Program-made: the position numbers and the translations under genes
The notes under the pieces: model-generated
What the model was told of the DNA's origin: nothing
Databases searched by the model: none
Seen by the model: the letters and a program-made list of their open reading frames with translations, nothing else
Part shown: one piece after another, positions 1-10,217 of the stretch
How positions within the stretch are numbered: position 1 is the first letter of the stretch
Layout of the letters: the number at the start of each line of letters is the position of its first letter
DNA from: Symbiodinium natans
Taxonomy: Eukaryota; Sar; Dinophyceae; Suessiales; Symbiodiniaceae
Assembly (NCBI GenBank): GCA_905221605.1
Contig: CAJNDS010000125.1
Coordinates: 1 to 64,000 of the forward strand
Reading direction: 5' to 3'
DNA length: 64,000 nt

Positions 1-1990
1 CTCTTTCCGGAAAATTATTTAATTTTCTTCAAAATTACGGATTTAAGGATTTTAAGGATTTTAAGGATTTAAGGATTTTAAGAAATTTAAAAGGCTTAAA
101 ATAATTAAAATCCTTAAAATTTGAAAGCCCAACCTTTCAAAATTTTAAGGATTTAAGGATTTTAAGGATTTTCAAAATTTTAAATGGGCCTGCCTCTTTC
201 CGGAAAATAATTTAATTTTCTTTCAAAATTTTAAGGATTTTAAGGGTTTTAAGGATTTTAAGGATTTTAAGAAATTTAAAAGGCCTTAAATTCCTTAAAA
301 TCCTTAATATTTTGAAAGGCCCGGGCTTTCAAAATTTTAAGGATTTTAAGGATTTTAAGGATTTTAAAGATTTTTAAAATTTTAAATGGGCCTGCCTCTT
401 TCCGGAAAATAATTTAATTTTCTTTCAAAATTTTAAGGATTTTAAGGATTTTAAGAAATTTAAAAGGCCTTAAATTCCTTAAAATCCTTAAAATTTTGAA
501 AGGCCCGGGCTTTCAAAATTTTAAGGATATTAAGGATTTTAAGGATTTTTAAAATTTTAAATGGGCCTGCCTCTTTCCGGAAAATAATTTAATTTTCTTT
601 CAAAATTTTAAGGATTTTAAGGATTTTTAGGAATTTAAAAGGCCTTAAATTCCTTAAAAGCCTTAAAATTTTGAAGGCCCGGGCTTTCAAAATTTTAAGG
701 ATTTTAAGGATTTTAAGGATTTTTAAAATTTTAAATGGGCATGCCTCTTTCCGGAAAATGATTTAATTTTCTTTCAAAATTTTAAGGATTTTAAGGATTT
801 TAAGAATTTAAGAGGCCTTAAATTCCTTAAAACACTTAAAATTTTAAAAGGCCCGGGCTTTCAAAATTTTAAGGATTTTAAGGATTTTAAGGATTTTTAA
901 AATTTTAAATGGGCCTGCCTCTTTCCGGAAAATGATTTAATTTTCTTTCAAAATTTTAAGGATTTTAAGGATTTTAAGGATTTTAAGAAATTTAAAAGGC
1001 GTTAAATTCCTTAAAATCCTTAAAATTTTGAAAGCCCCAACCTTTCAAAATTTTAAGGATTTTAAGGATTTTAAGGATTTTTAAAATTTTAAATGGGCCT
1101 GACTCTTTCCGGAATATATTTTAATTTTATTTCAAAATTTTAAGGATTTTAAGGGTTTAGAAATTTAAAAGGCCTAAATTCCTTAAAATCCTTAAAATTT
1201 TGAAAGCCCCAACCTTCAAAATTTTAAGGATTTTAAGGATTTTAAGGATTTTTAAAATTTTAAATGGGCCTGCTCTTTCCGGAAAATGATTTTTTTCTTT
1301 CAAAATTTTAAGGATTTTAAGGATTTTAAGAAATTTAAAAGGCCTTAAATTCCTTAAAATCCTTAAAATTTTGAAAGGCCCGGGCTTTCAAAATTTTAAG
1401 GATTTTAAGGATTTTAAGGATTTTTAAAATTTTAAATGGGCCTGCCTCTTTCCGGAAAATAATTTAATTTTCTTTCAAAATTTTAAGGATTTTAAGGATT
1501 TTAAGAAATTTAAAAGGCCTTAAATTCCTTAAAATCCTTAAAATTTTGAAAGGCCCGGGCTTTCAAAATTTTAAGGATTTTAAGGATTTTTAAAATTTTA
1601 AATGGGCCTGCCTCTTTCCGGAAAATAATTTAATTTTCTTTCAAAATTTTAAGGATTTTAAGGATTTTAAGAAATTTAAAAGGCCTTAAATTCCTTAAAA
1701 TCCTTAAAATTTTGAAAGCCCCAACCTTTCAAAATTTTAAGGATTTTAAGGATTTTAAGGATTTTTAAAATTTTAAATGGTCCTGCCTCTTTCCGGAAAA
1801 TAATTTATTTTTCTTTCAAAATTTTAAGGATTTTAAGGATTTTAAGGATTTTAAGAAATTTAAAAGGCCTTAAATTCCTTAAAATCCTTAAAATTTTGAA
1901 AGGTCCGGGCTTTCAAAATTTTAAGGGTTTTCAGGATTTTAAGGATTTTTAAAATTTTAAATGGGCCTGACTTTTCCGGAAAATAAATTC
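1..1990. repeat. AT-rich satellite, ~175-bp unit, about 11 copies
   Basis: Tandem array whose unit begins with CTCTTTCCGGAAAAT, seen again near 192, 396, 570, 747, 919, 1101, 1272, 1447, 1611, 1787 and (degenerate) 1970. Each unit contains runs of the short motif AAGGATTTT, then its complement AAAATCCTT, then AAGGATTTT again around a GGCCCGGGC or CCCCAACC core, so a unit is largely self-complementary. No coding potential is seen. Copies differ mainly by gain or loss of AAGGATTTT steps. Confidence 0.95.
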
Positions 1991-2025
1991 ATTTTTCCAA
2001 TAGTTTTACTGAGTTTAGTTTTTTT

Positions 2026-2980
2026 TTATTTTGGTAGAGTTGTGTTAACACCAGAAACATGACACATTTTCCGCGAAATATGTGTCAGTAGAGCTGTGCT
2101 AACACACGAAACATGACACATTTTCTGCAGAATATGTGTCACTAGAGTTGTGTTAACACCAAAAGCATGACACATTTTCCGTAAAATATGTGTCAGTAGA
2201 GCTGTGCTAACACCAAAAACATAACACATTTCCCGCAGAATATGTGTCACTCGAGTTGTGTTAACACCATAAATATGACACATTTGTTGCAGAATATGTG
2301 TCGCCAGAGTTGTGTTAACACCAAAAGCATGACATATTTTCCGCAACATATGTGTCAGTGGAGCTGTGCTAGCACCAAAAACGTGACACATTTCCGCGGA
2401 ATATGTGTCACCAGAGTTGCGGTAAAACCAAAAACATGACACGTTTTTTGCAAAATATGTGTCCGTAGAGCTGTGCTAACACCAAAAACATAACACATTT
2501 CCCGCAGAATATGTGTCACTCGAGTTGTGTTAACACCATAAATATGACACATTTGTTGCAGAATATGTGTCGCCAGAGTTGTGTTAACACCAAAAGCATG
2601 ACATATTTTCCGCAACATATGTGTCAGTGGAGCTGTGCTAGCACCAAAAACGTGACACATTTCCGCGGAATATGTGTCACCAGAGTTGCGTTAAAACCAA
2701 AAACATGACAAGTTTTTTGCAAAATATGTGTCCGTAGAGCTGCGCTAACACAAAACACACATTTTCCGAGGAATATGTGTCACCAGACTTGTGTTAACGC
2801 AAAGCATGACACATTTTCCGCAGAATATGTGTCAGTAGAGCTGTGCTAACACCAAAAGCATGACACATTTTCCGCAGAATATGTGTCACTAGAGTTGTGT
2901 TAACACCATAAATATGACACATTTCGTGCAGAATATGTGTCGCAAGAGTTGTGTTAACACGAAAAACATGACACAATCTC
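2026..2980. repeat. 54-bp satellite with an 8-bp inverted repeat in each unit
   Basis: About 17 units of 54 bp. Each holds TGACACAT, a short spacer of the TTTCCGCAGAAT type, then ATGTGTCA, which is the exact reverse complement of TGACACAT; between units lies the palindrome TGTTAACA. Because 54 is a multiple of three, long open frames exist on both strands, but they are repeat artefacts. A higher-order repeat is present: about 230 bp from 2230 recurs almost unchanged from 2499 (offset 269 bp). Confidence 0.95.
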
Positions 2981-2984
2981 TATC

Positions 2985-3610
2985 TCTATCTCTATCTGTA
3001 TCTACCTATATATGTATATATATATATATTCTATCTCTACATCTTGCGTGTGTGATTTTTTAAAGGGCTCCAGCGTAGCCCTGACTATATTTGTCTATGT
3101 ATCTGCCATCTTTATATCTTGTTCATCCTTTTTGTAAAGGGCCCTAGTTCCTACACCCTATCCCCTGCCCATTTACAGGGATCCCCTAGCCCCCTACCCC
3201 CTACGCCACCCCGCACCCCTTACCCCGACCCCCTACCCAACCTGCCCCCTCTATGTCTCTATCTCTAGCTATGTATCTCTATCTATCTATATCTATCAAT
3301 ATGTCTGCCATCTATATATCTTATTTATTTATCTTATCTCATTATGTAAAGGGCTCCAACGCAGCCCACGCTCCCACAGCCCCCACCGCCCTCCCTGCCC
3401 GCACCTCCTACCCCGCCCCTACCCCCTTTTACGTCTCCATCTCGATCTCTATCTCTATTTATCTCTATCTAAATATCTGCCCTCCATGTATCTTATTTAT
3501 CTTATTTTTGAAAGGGCTCCAACGCAGCCCTACGCCACCGCCCTCACTGCCCACACCTCCCCCAGGCCCCTGCCCCCCCTCCTTTCATGCCTTTGCCCTC
3601 TCCTAATCTC
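2985..3610. repeat. Pyrimidine-rich microsatellite and degenerate ~200-bp repeats
   Basis: Starts with (TCTATC)n and a short TATATA run. Three related blocks near 3070-3150, 3295-3370 and 3470-3535 share 'ATCTGCC..C..TATATCTT', 'TTTATCTTAT' and 'AAAGGGCTCCAACGCAGCCC', separated by CCCCTACCCC-type sequence. The open frames are low-complexity (SISISIYLYL-like) and not believable as genes. Confidence 0.8.
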
Positions 3611-4376
3611 CTGCCCTTTGCCCTCTCGAAACCTGCCCCCTTTCAGGGAGCCCCTCAGGGAAGCCCCCTGCGAAAACTGCAGGCAACCTGGTGGATATTG
3701 AAAGAAGCAGATTCACAGATTGAAGGAGGGAAGGAGAACGACAGACACGGAGCAAGAGATAGAGAAACAGAAGCAGGAGAGAGAAGCAACGGTCCTCTCC
3801 AAGTTGTTTTCAGACTGACCCCAAAGACCGGGGTGGGCGCGAGTTCGCCCCTTGCCACTCGAAAGCCTCCCTTTCTTGGAAACAAACAACAGGCAGGAAC
3901 CTCTTCTTTCAAAGAATCCGTGTCAGAAGAAAAAAAGGATACTGCGATAGCCCCTCATTCGTATTTTAATTCCTCCCAAATGCTTCGGCTCTTTTTTTCA
4001 TAGATGAGTGGGTCCGTCCTCTCCTTTTGAAGTGAGAGAGTGTATTTTCTTAGAATGCGTCCTTTGCGTTCTTAATCAGAGGTAGCCCTGCCTATGTTGA
4101 ATACAGATGAGGGCGTTGTCCTGAAAGGCTCTCCTGTTCTAAGGAACACCATGAACGATAGAACCCTTCATTTGAAAAGGAATCAAAGAGTCCATCCAGC
4201 ACTTCAATAGATGACAGGATTTCGCTGTTGACAGGAATGCTATTGTCTTTAAGAAGCTCTCTTTTTCCTTCCTTTCGTTCTCCCTCTTCGTGCGCCCGCT
4301 TTCTGCACGCTCCCTTTCTTGTGTCCCTTCTGCGGCCCTTTCTTCCTCTGTTCCTTTTGTCATTGGGGGGATAGAA
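3611..4376. other. Divergent lead-in to the ~800-bp repeat array, no gene seen
   Basis: 3700-3800 is purine-rich and resembles the purine block of the repeat units that follow (GAAACAGAAGCAGGAGAG type). 3800-4250 looks single-copy. 4250-4370 resembles the pyrimidine block of the next units. I see no convincing gene. Confidence 0.5.
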
Positions 4377-7300
4377 GAAGGGCAAGGTTAAGCAAGGAGA
4401 ATGAAGGGAATGATATGATGGAAGGAGGACTTCTCCTGCTCCTTGTAACTACCTGGTCACGTTCCACACTTCTCTACATGTCCCTGTGTGATCTTTTCTC
4501 TGGTTTTTCTTCTTAGCAAGGTGGGGAAAGTGTCCTCCTCTCACACCCCTCTTTCACTCTCGGAGGCCCCTGGAAGATGCTCTCTGAAGGCCGCCGAGAA
4601 CATCTTGGGGCAGGCTTAGAGGGGTTTGGAGTGTGTGGAAAGAGGCAGCGCAGGACCATGTCCAGAACAGGACCCATCCTTTGTACAGGCTCTGCCTCGT
4701 AAAGTCAGAAAGGATGAGCAATGAACAGAAACACCGGGGGCGCCGGAGTGAGAGACATGGAGACAGATAGCGAAGCAAAGAGAAGGAGACAGTAATCAGG
4801 GAGAAGAGGAAGAAGGAAGACAGTGGAAGAGCGATAGATAGGGAAACAGGGCGAAGGAAACAGAAACAATGAAGAAGAGGAAGGAGGAAGCGATGGTGAA
4901 AAGAAGGCCGCTTGGAGAACAAAAAGGGGTCAGAGAAGAACAAGAAGAAACGAGAACAAGTAGGGCAGGACACTTGTTTTTGTTATCCACTGTTCCTTTT
5001 CCTCACCCTTATGCTTTTTTCCCGAGCATCGCTCACTCCTTTCTTCCACGGTCTTTGTCCTTCATTTCTCCTCTCTATCTCTCTATCCTCTCTCTAGCTC
5101 TCCTTCCTTTCTTGTTCCGTGTTCGTTCTCCTCCTTTCTCCGCTCTCCCTTTTCTCGTGTCCATTCCATGACACTTTCCTCCTCTGTTCCTTTTGTGATT
5201 AAGTAGGGGGATAGAACAAGGGCAAGGTTAAGCAAGGAGAATGAAGGGAATGGTGAGATGGAAGGAGGACTTCTCCTGCTCCTTCTAACTACCTTCCACG
5301 CCGCTCTACATGTCTCTGCGTTCGTTTCTCTTGTTTTTCTTCTTAGCAATGTGGGGAAAGGGTCCTCCTCTCACACCTCTCCTTCACTCTTGGACGCCCG
5401 TTAAAGGGCACCTGAAACTCTTGGGGAAGGCTCAGAAGAGGGGTTTGGGGTGTGTGGAAAGAGGCAGCGCAGGACCATGTCCAGAGCAGGACCCATCGTT
5501 TGTACAGGGTCTGCCTCGTAAAGACAGAAAGGATGAGCAATGCATAGGCAACACCGGGGGGCTCCGGAGTGAAAGAGATGGAGACAGACAGCGAAGCAAA
5601 GAGAAGGAGACAGTAATCAGGGAGAAGAGGAAGAAGGAAGACAGTGGAAGAGCGACAGATAGGGAAACAGGGCGAAGGAAATAGAAACAATGACGAAGAG
5701 GAAGGAGGAAGCGACGGTGAAAAGAGGGCCGCTTGGAGAACAAAAAGGGGTCAGAGAAGATGTAGTAGAAAAGGGAATAGGTAGGGCAGGGCACTTGTTT
5801 TTTTCAAGCATCGCTCACTCCTTTCTTCCACGGTCTTTGTCCTTCATTTCTACTCTCTATCTCTCTATCCTCTCTCTAGCTCTCCTTCCTTTCTTGTTCC
5901 GTGTTAGTTCTCCTCTTTCCTCCTCTGTTCCTTTTGTCATTAAGTAGGGGGATAGAACAAGGGCAAGGTTAAGCAAGGAGAATGAAGGGAATGATAAGAT
6001 GGAAGGAGGACTTCTCCTGCTCCTTCTAACTACCTTCCAGGCCACTCTACATATCTCAGTGTTCTTTTCTCTTGTTTTTCTTCTTAGCAATGTGGGGAAA
6101 GGGTCCTCTTCTCACACCTCTCCTTCACTCTTGGACGCCCCTCAAGGCCGCCTGAAACTCATGGGGGAGTGTGGAAAGAGGCAGTGCAGGGCCATGTCCA
6201 GAACAGGACCCATCGTTTGTACAGGGTCTGCCTCGTAAAGTCAGAAAGGATGAGCAATGAACAGAAAACACCGGGGGGCACCGGAGTGAGAGAGATGGAG
6301 AGAAGCAAAGAGAAGGAGACAGTAATCAGGGAGAAGAGGAAGAAAGAAGACAGCGGAGGAGCGACAGATAGGGAAACAGGGTGAAGGAAACAGAAACAAT
6401 GAGGAAGGGGAAGGAGGAAGCGATGGTGAAAAGAGGACCGCTTGGAGAACAAAAAAGGAGACAGAGAAGATCAAGAAGAAAAGAGAAGAGGTAGGGCAGG
6501 ACACTTGTTTTTGTTGTCCACTGTTCCTTTTCCTTAGCCCTTACACTTATTACCCGAGCATCGCTCACTCCTTTCTTCCACGGTCTTTGTCCTTCTTTTC
6601 TCCTCTCCATCTATCTATCCTCTCTCTAGCTCTCCTTCCTTTTTTTTCACATGTTCGTTCTCCTCCTTTCTCCGCTCTCCTTTTGACCCTTTCCTCCTCT
6701 GTTCCTTTTGTCATTAAGTAGGCGGATAGAACAAGGGGCATGCATGGTTAAGCAAGGAGAATGAAGGGAATGATGAGATGGAAGGAGGACTTCTCGTGCT
6801 CCTTCTACCTACCTTTGTCTTTGTGTTCTTTTCTCTTGTTCCCCACCCTCGGTGTGGGGCTGTTAGATCTTAAACGCAACTCTTCTCCTCGCCCAGAAGT
6901 CTTCTCCGCACCCGGGAGTGCCCAACCCGCAAAGTGTTTCTGGAGTGCCCAACCCAGACCTGGAGCGCCCAACCCCAGTGTCCCCGGAGAGTCTCCCTGG
7001 AGTGCCCAACCCCACTGTGTTTGGAGTGCCCAGCCCCAGAGTGTCCCTGGAGTGCCCAACCCCAGAGTATCTCTACGCAGAGAGGGTTTGGATGTTAAAA
7101 GCAAAATAATTTTCTTCTTAGCAATGTGGGCAGCGCAGGACCATGTCCGGAGCAGGACCCATCGTTTGTACAGGGTCTGCCTCGTAAAGTCAGAAAGGAT
7201 GAGCAATGCATAGGCAACACCGGGGAGCTCCGGAGTGAAAGAGATGGAGACAGATAGCGAAGCAAAGAGAAGGAGACGGTAATCATGAAGAAGAGGAAGA

Positions 7301-9840
7301 AGGAAGACAGTGGAAGAGCGACATATAGGGAAACAGGGTGAAGGACACAGAAACAATGAAGAAGAGGAAGGAGGAAGCGACGGTGAAAAGAGGGCCGCTT
7401 GGAGAACAAAAGGGGGCCAGGGAAGATCAAGAAGAAAAGGGAATAGGTAGGGCAGGGCACTTGTTTCTGCGAGCATCGCTCACTCCTTTCTTCCACGGTC
7501 TTTGTGCTTCATTTCTCCTCTCTATCTCTCTATCCTCTCTCTAGCTCTCCTTCCTTTCTTGTTCCGTGTTCGTTCTCCTCCTTTCTCCGCTCTCCCTTTT
7601 CTCGGGGGATAGAACAAGGGCAAGGTTAAGCGAGGAGAATGAAGGGAATGATAAGATCGAAGGAGGACTGCTCCTGCACCTTGTAACTACCTTCCACAGC
7701 TCTCTGCATGTCTCTGTGTTCTTTTCTCTTGGCTTCTTCTTAGCAATGTGGGGAAAGGGTCCTCCTCTGACACCTCCCCTTCACTCGTGGAGGCCCCTTG
7801 AAAAGAAGGCGTGTGAAATTTTGTGGAAAGAGGCAGCGCAGGACCATGCCCAGAACAGGACCCATCGTTTGCACAGGGTCTGCCTCGTAAAGGATGGGCG
7901 GTCTTTGTCCTTCATTTCCCCTCTCTTTCTCTCTATCCTCTCTCTAGCTCTCCCTCCTTTTTTTTTATCTCCATGTTCGCTCTCCTCCTTTCTCCGCTCT
8001 CCCTTTTCTCGTGTCCATTCCATGACCCTTTCCTCCTCTGTTCCGTTTGTTATTAAGTAGGGGGGGATAGAAGAAGGGCAAGGTTAAGCAAAAAGAAGGG
8101 AATGATATGATGGAAGGGGGACTTCTCCTGCTCCTTGCAGTTAACTACCTTCCACACCTCTCCACATGTCTTTGTGATCTTTTCTCTTGTTTTTCTTCTT
8201 ACCAATGTGGGGAAAGGGTCCTCCTCTGACACCTCTCCTTCACTCTTGGAGGGTTTTTGGGGAGAAGGCGTGTGAAATTTTGTGGAGGCTCAGAGATGGT
8301 TGGAGTGTGTGGAAAGAGGCAGTGCAGGACCATGTCCAGAACAGGACCCATCGTTTGCAGAGTGTCTGCCTCGTAAGAATGAGCAATGAACAGAAAACAC
8401 CGGGGGACGCCGGAGTGAGAGAGATGGAGACAGATAGAGAAGCAAAGAGAAGGAGACAGTAATCAGGGAGACGAGCAAGAAGGAAGGCAGCGGAAGAGCG
8501 ACAGCGAGGGAAATAGGGTGAAGGAAACAGAAACAATGAGCAAGAGGAAGGAGGAAGCGACGGTGGAAACAGGATTGCTTGGAGAACAACAAGGAGACGG
8601 AGAAAATCAAGAAGAAACGAGAACAAGTAGGGCAGGACACTTGTTATTGTTATCCACTGTTCCTTTTCCTCACCCTTACGCTTACTTCCCGAGCATCGCT
8701 CACTCCTTTCTTCCACGGTCTTTGTCCTTCATTTCCCCTCTCTATCTCTCCATCCTCTCTCTAGCTCTCCTTCCTTTCTTTTCCCACGTTCGTTCTCCTC
8801 CTTTCTCCGCTCTCCCTTTTCTCGCGTCCATCCCACGAGCCTTTCCTCCTCTCTTCTTTTTGTCATTAGGGGAGTAGAACAAGGAGGAGAATGAATGGGA
8901 ATGATGAGATGGAAGGAGGACTTCCCCTGCCCCTTCTAACCAGCTTCCACAGCTCTCTACATGTCTCTGTGTTCTTTTCTCTTGCTTTGTTCTTAGCAAT
9001 GTGGGGAAAGGGTCCTCCTCTGACACCTCTCCTTCACTCTTGGAGGCCCCTTGGGGACGCTCTCTGAAGGCCGCCTGAAACTCTTGGGGGAAGCTCAGAG
9101 AGTTTGGAGTGTGTTGAAAGAGGCAGTGCAGGGCCATGTCCAGAACAGGGCCCATCGTTTGTACAGGTTCTGCCTCGTAAAGTCAGAAAGGATGAGCAAT
9201 GAACAGAAACACAGGGCGGCGCCGGAGTGAGAGAGGTGGAGACAGATAGAGAAGCAAAGAGAAGGAGACAGTAATCAGGGAGAAGAGGAAGAAGGAAGGC
9301 AGCGGAAGAGCGACAGCTAGGGAAACAGGGTGAGTGACACAGAAACAATGAAGAAGAGGAAGGAGGAAGCGATGGTGGAAACAGGATTGCTTGGAGAACA
9401 ACAAGGAGACGGAGAAAATCAAGAAGAAACGAGAAGAGGTGGGGCAGGACACTTGTTTTTTCATCCACTGTTCGTTTTCCTCACCCTGACGCTTACTTCC
9501 CGAGCATCGCTCACTCCTTTCTTCCACGGTCTTTGTCCTTCATTTCCCCTCTCTATCTCTCCATCCTCTCTCTAGCTCTCCTTCCTTTCGTTTCCCACGT
9601 TCGTTCTCCTCCTTTCTCCGCTCTCTCTTTTCTCGTGTCCATACCACGAGCCTTTCCTCCTCTCTTCTTTTTGTCATTAGGGGAGTAGAACAAGGGCAAG
9701 GTTAAGCACGGAGAATGAAGGGAATGATGAAATGGAAGGAGGACTTCCCCTGCCCCTTCTAACTACCTTCGACAGCTCTCTACATGTCTCTGTGTTCTTT
9801 TCTCTTGTTTGTATTCTTAGCAATGTCGGGAAAGGGTCCC
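4377..9840. repeat. Eight degenerate copies of a ~460-880-bp repeat with purine and pyrimidine blocks
   Basis: The landmark GGGCAAGGTTAAGCAAGGAG occurs near 4380, 5220, 5958, 6742, 7618 and 8080, with degenerate forms near 8880 and 9690. A second landmark, TTCTTAGCAATGTGGGGAAA, lies near 4510, 5340, 6080, 7110, 7738, 8198, 8994 and 9818. A third, GCAGGACCATGTCCAGAACA, lies between them. A unit runs: splice-acceptor-like TTCTTCTTAG, a conserved core with GTACAGGGTCTGCCTCGTAAAG, ~200 nt almost purely purine (GAGAAGGAGACAG type), GCATCGCTCACTCC, then ~120 nt almost purely pyrimidine. The many open frames on both strands (SLSPSLSLR or KRKEEATVKRG type) are composition artefacts. Confidence 0.9.
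6905..7080. repeat. Short minisatellite built on GGAGTGCCCAACCC
   Basis: About seven imperfect copies of a 20-30-bp unit containing GGAGTGCCCAACCC and (CAGAG)TGTCCCTGGAG lie inside one copy of the ~800-bp repeat and explain why that copy differs from its neighbours. Confidence 0.85.
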
Positions 9841-9869
9841 TTGGGCCTAAACCCTAACGCCTAAACCCT

Positions 9870-10027
9870 CGTGAGTATTTCGGCATCGGGAATGGCTTGA
9901 CGAAACGTCGTGACGCGACAGAAAACGAAAGTCTTCAACTATGATAACAGGCATAGAAACGTATATGCAAATTGATTATTATCCAAGAGCAAAAGCCAAA
10001 TAATACATAAAGGTCCATGCCACTTAG
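9870..10027. other. Single-copy AT-rich stretch at the edge of the telomeric domain
   Basis: Non-repetitive sequence between the first telomere-type units (9841-9868) and the main domain. It lies just downstream of the last recognised exon of gene B on the minus strand, so it could be 3' untranslated or intergenic DNA. No frame is convincing. Confidence 0.4.
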
Positions 10028-10179
10028 GGGTAGGGGCTTTGGGGCGTTGGGGAGTTTACGGAGTTTGGGGCTATGGTTTTGGGGCTTAGAAGTCTTGAGG
10101 CTTAGAAAGTTTTTGAACTTATGACTTTGGGCTAACCCTTTTAGGGTTTAGGGTGTAGGGTTTAGGGTTTTGGGATTTA

Positions 10180-10217
10180 GGGTTTAGGACTGTTGCGTTC
10201 AAAAAGACGGAAACGGC
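10180..10217 (-). CDS. Gene B possible terminal exon
   Basis: After acceptor GTCCAG|GCC the frame in phase reads AVSVFLNAT and then runs into telomere-type repeat. The real end of the gene cannot be fixed. Confidence 0.25.

Noticed and set aside
2026-2976. Repeat protein with MCHVFGVNTT-like units
   Set aside because: The 54-bp unit is a multiple of three, so any frame without a stop stays open; no start context or conservation of one strand.
4300-9575. Dozens of 60-220-codon frames in the ~800-bp repeats
   Set aside because: They lie in purine-rich or pyrimidine-rich blocks, occur on both strands at the same place and change frame between copies.
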